Assembly (NCBI RefSeq): GCF_030812855.1
Contig: NZ_JAUSTK010000002.1
Location: forward strand, 248,001 to 312,000
DNA: 64,000 nucleotides
Direction: 5' to 3'
DNA from: Paenibacillus wynnii
GTDB lineage: Bacteria > Bacillota > Bacilli > Paenibacillales > Paenibacillaceae
Below the pieces are notes generated by a model. The model did not search any database. It saw nothing but the letters and a program-made list of their open reading frames with translations, and was not told the DNA's origin. Shown piece by piece: positions 63,225-64,000 of the stretch. The position numbers and the translations under genes are program-made. Each line of letters opens with the position of its first letter. The first letter of the stretch is position 1.

Positions 63225-64000
63225 TTGACTACACGCTATAATCCATCCACAGGCGAAGCTACTGAGCAGCGGCGAGTGATAACCGAAACGGGATTGGCGG
63301 CTGAGCCTAGGCGCGTGCTGAGCGATACCGGATTGGCGGCTGAGCCAAGGCGCGTACTGATCGATACCGGATTGGCGGCTGAGCCTAGGCGAATGCTGAG
63401 CGATACCGGATTGGCGGCTGAGCCTAGGCGAGTGCTGAGCGATACCGGATTGGCGGCTGAGCCTAGGCGCGTACTGATCGTAACGGCAGTCGAAGCGGAG
63501 CGGGACGCGGTCCTTCGCGGCCTTAAGGGCAGCGATAGGTTCCACGTTGTGGCTGCGGGTGCAGGCACCGCAGCGGCGGCGGCAGGAACTGCCGCGGCCC
63601 TGGCAGCCGAGTCCTACGGCTGCGTCATCAGCGCCGGGATCGGCGGCGGGTTCCCGGGTCGGGCCCCCCTAGGCTCGCTGGTCGTTGCCAGCGAGATGAT
63701 AGCCGCCGACCTCGGGGCGGAGACGCCGGAGGGCTTCCGCAACGCTGCCGAGCTCGGCTTCGGCAGCGTGTCCGTGCCGGCTGACCCCGGCACGGTGCAG
63801 GCGGTTGCGGCCGCGCTGGCAGCGGCCGGGCTTCCCGTAAGCACGGGACCCGTGCTTACGGTCTCGACGGCGACCGGCACGGCGGAGACGGCCGCCGCTC
63901 TGGCAGCGCGCGTACCGGGCGCGGCCGCAGAAGCGATGGAAGGCCACGGGGTTGCCGTGGCCGCCCAGGCGCTGGGACTGATGGCGCTGGAGATCCGCGC
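63225..64000 (+). CDS. mqnB: Futalosine hydrolase MqnB, 5' part, with N-terminal tandem repeat
   Basis: The start is TTG at 63225, seven bases after a perfect AAAGGAGG; the frame runs off the right edge after 258 codons. From residue 81 the sequence is a nucleosidase: RRVLIVTAVEAERDAV, VVAAGAGTAAAAAG, ISAGIGGGFPG and EAMEGHG, which carries the active-site glutamate. MqnB splits futalosine into hypoxanthine and dehypoxanthine futalosine in the alternative menaquinone pathway. Residues 16-80 are five copies of a 13-residue repeat resembling residues 81-93. The 3' half is very GC-rich compared with neighbours. Confidence 0.85.
   Translation, partial: MTTRYNPSTGEATEQRRVITETGLAAEPRRVLSDTGLAAEPRRVLIDTGLAAEPRRMLSDTGLAAEPRRVLSDTGLAAEPRRVLIVTAVEAERDAVLRGLKGSDRFHVVAAGAGTAAAAAGTAAALAAESYGCVISAGIGGGFPGRAPLGSLVVASEMIAADLGAETPEGFRNAAELGFGSVSVPADPGTVQAVAAALAAAGLPVSTGPVLTVSTATGTAETAAALAARVPGAAAEAMEGHGVAVAAQALGLMALEIR
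63270..63503 (+). repeat. 39-bp coding tandem repeat in mqnB
   Basis: Units start at 63270, 63309, 63348, 63387 and 63426, and the native segment at 63465. Protein units: RRVITETGLAAEP, RRVLSDTGLAAEP, RRVLIDTGLAAEP, RRMLSDTGLAAEP, RRVLSDTGLAAEP, then native RRVLIVTAVEAER. Confidence 0.95.

Noticed and set aside
63153..63545. Minus-strand frame opposite the mqnB repeat
   Set aside because: Shadow of the 39-bp coding repeat; the plus strand has the ribosome binding site and the enzyme domain.

Overview
The window looks like chromosome from a Paenibacillus-type, low/mid-GC, endospore-lineage Firmicute. This rests on consistent AAAGGAGG-type ribosome binding sites, Bacillus-style regulators (LacI, PucR, HxlR, MarR/MhqR), an mhq quinone-resistance operon, a fused ECF transporter next to bioY, and a futalosine hydrolase. 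The genus is inferred from gene content and was not confirmed by a search. No rRNA, tRNA, CRISPR array, prophage or complete insertion sequence was seen.

Layout. 1-5.6 kb: end of a MarR-type regulator, a chemotaxis receptor, a LURP-one-like protein, the protein AMPylator SelO (apparently starting at ATT) and a small lipoprotein. 5.7-16.2 kb: three membrane GGDEF-EAL cyclic-di-GMP proteins (MHYT, CHASE4 and CHASE-like sensors). Among them are an oxidoreductase and a UbiA/MenA-type prenyltransferase behind a perfect 15-bp Fur box, and an acetate-family transporter. 16.3-20.6 kb: a DsrE-like protein, a class V aminotransferase, a 51-bp tandem array, an aldo/keto reductase and a VTT-domain membrane protein.

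20.7-28.5 kb: a LacI-controlled sugar-acid operon (isomerase/epimerase, KDG kinase, MFS permease, IlvD/Edd dehydratase, 2-hydroxyacid dehydrogenase, KDPG aldolase). Two matching 27-bp operators lie in its promoter and leader. 29.2-42.6 kb: a reductive pyrimidine-degradation region with PreT, PreA, dihydropyrimidinase, a PucR regulator, an omega-aminotransferase, a semialdehyde dehydrogenase and a four-gene NMT1/ThiY-like ABC transporter. The beta-ureidopropionase step is missing from the window.

42.8-58.6 kb: a broken 7TM-kinase fragment, an SDR/HxlR pair, an MBL hydrolase, a DUF72 protein, a cytoplasmic alpha-amylase, and bioY divergent from an EcfA1 gene and an EcfA2-EcfT fusion. Then follow a nitroreductase, a second aldo/keto reductase, repeats, a FlxA-like pseudogene, two efflux or permease genes and a DUF1835 protein. 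58.6-64 kb: an XRE regulator with a glycine-periodic membrane domain, the mhqD-mhqO-mhqP operon with mhqR, repeats, and the start of mqnB with a 13-residue tandem repeat at its N terminus.

The most unusual content is repetitive. Four intergenic arrays with 51- or 52-bp periods differ in most of the unit but share a near-palindromic core, about TGYAMAAAGTRCA. Three copies of an exactly 80-bp hairpin element begin GCGGACTC, one flanked by 29-bp inverted repeats and one inside an element with TAGTGGTTGAC ends. A two-copy TGTCTCC palindrome shows one covarying base pair. In mqnB the N-terminal repeat appears to be copied from the gene's own first beta strand.
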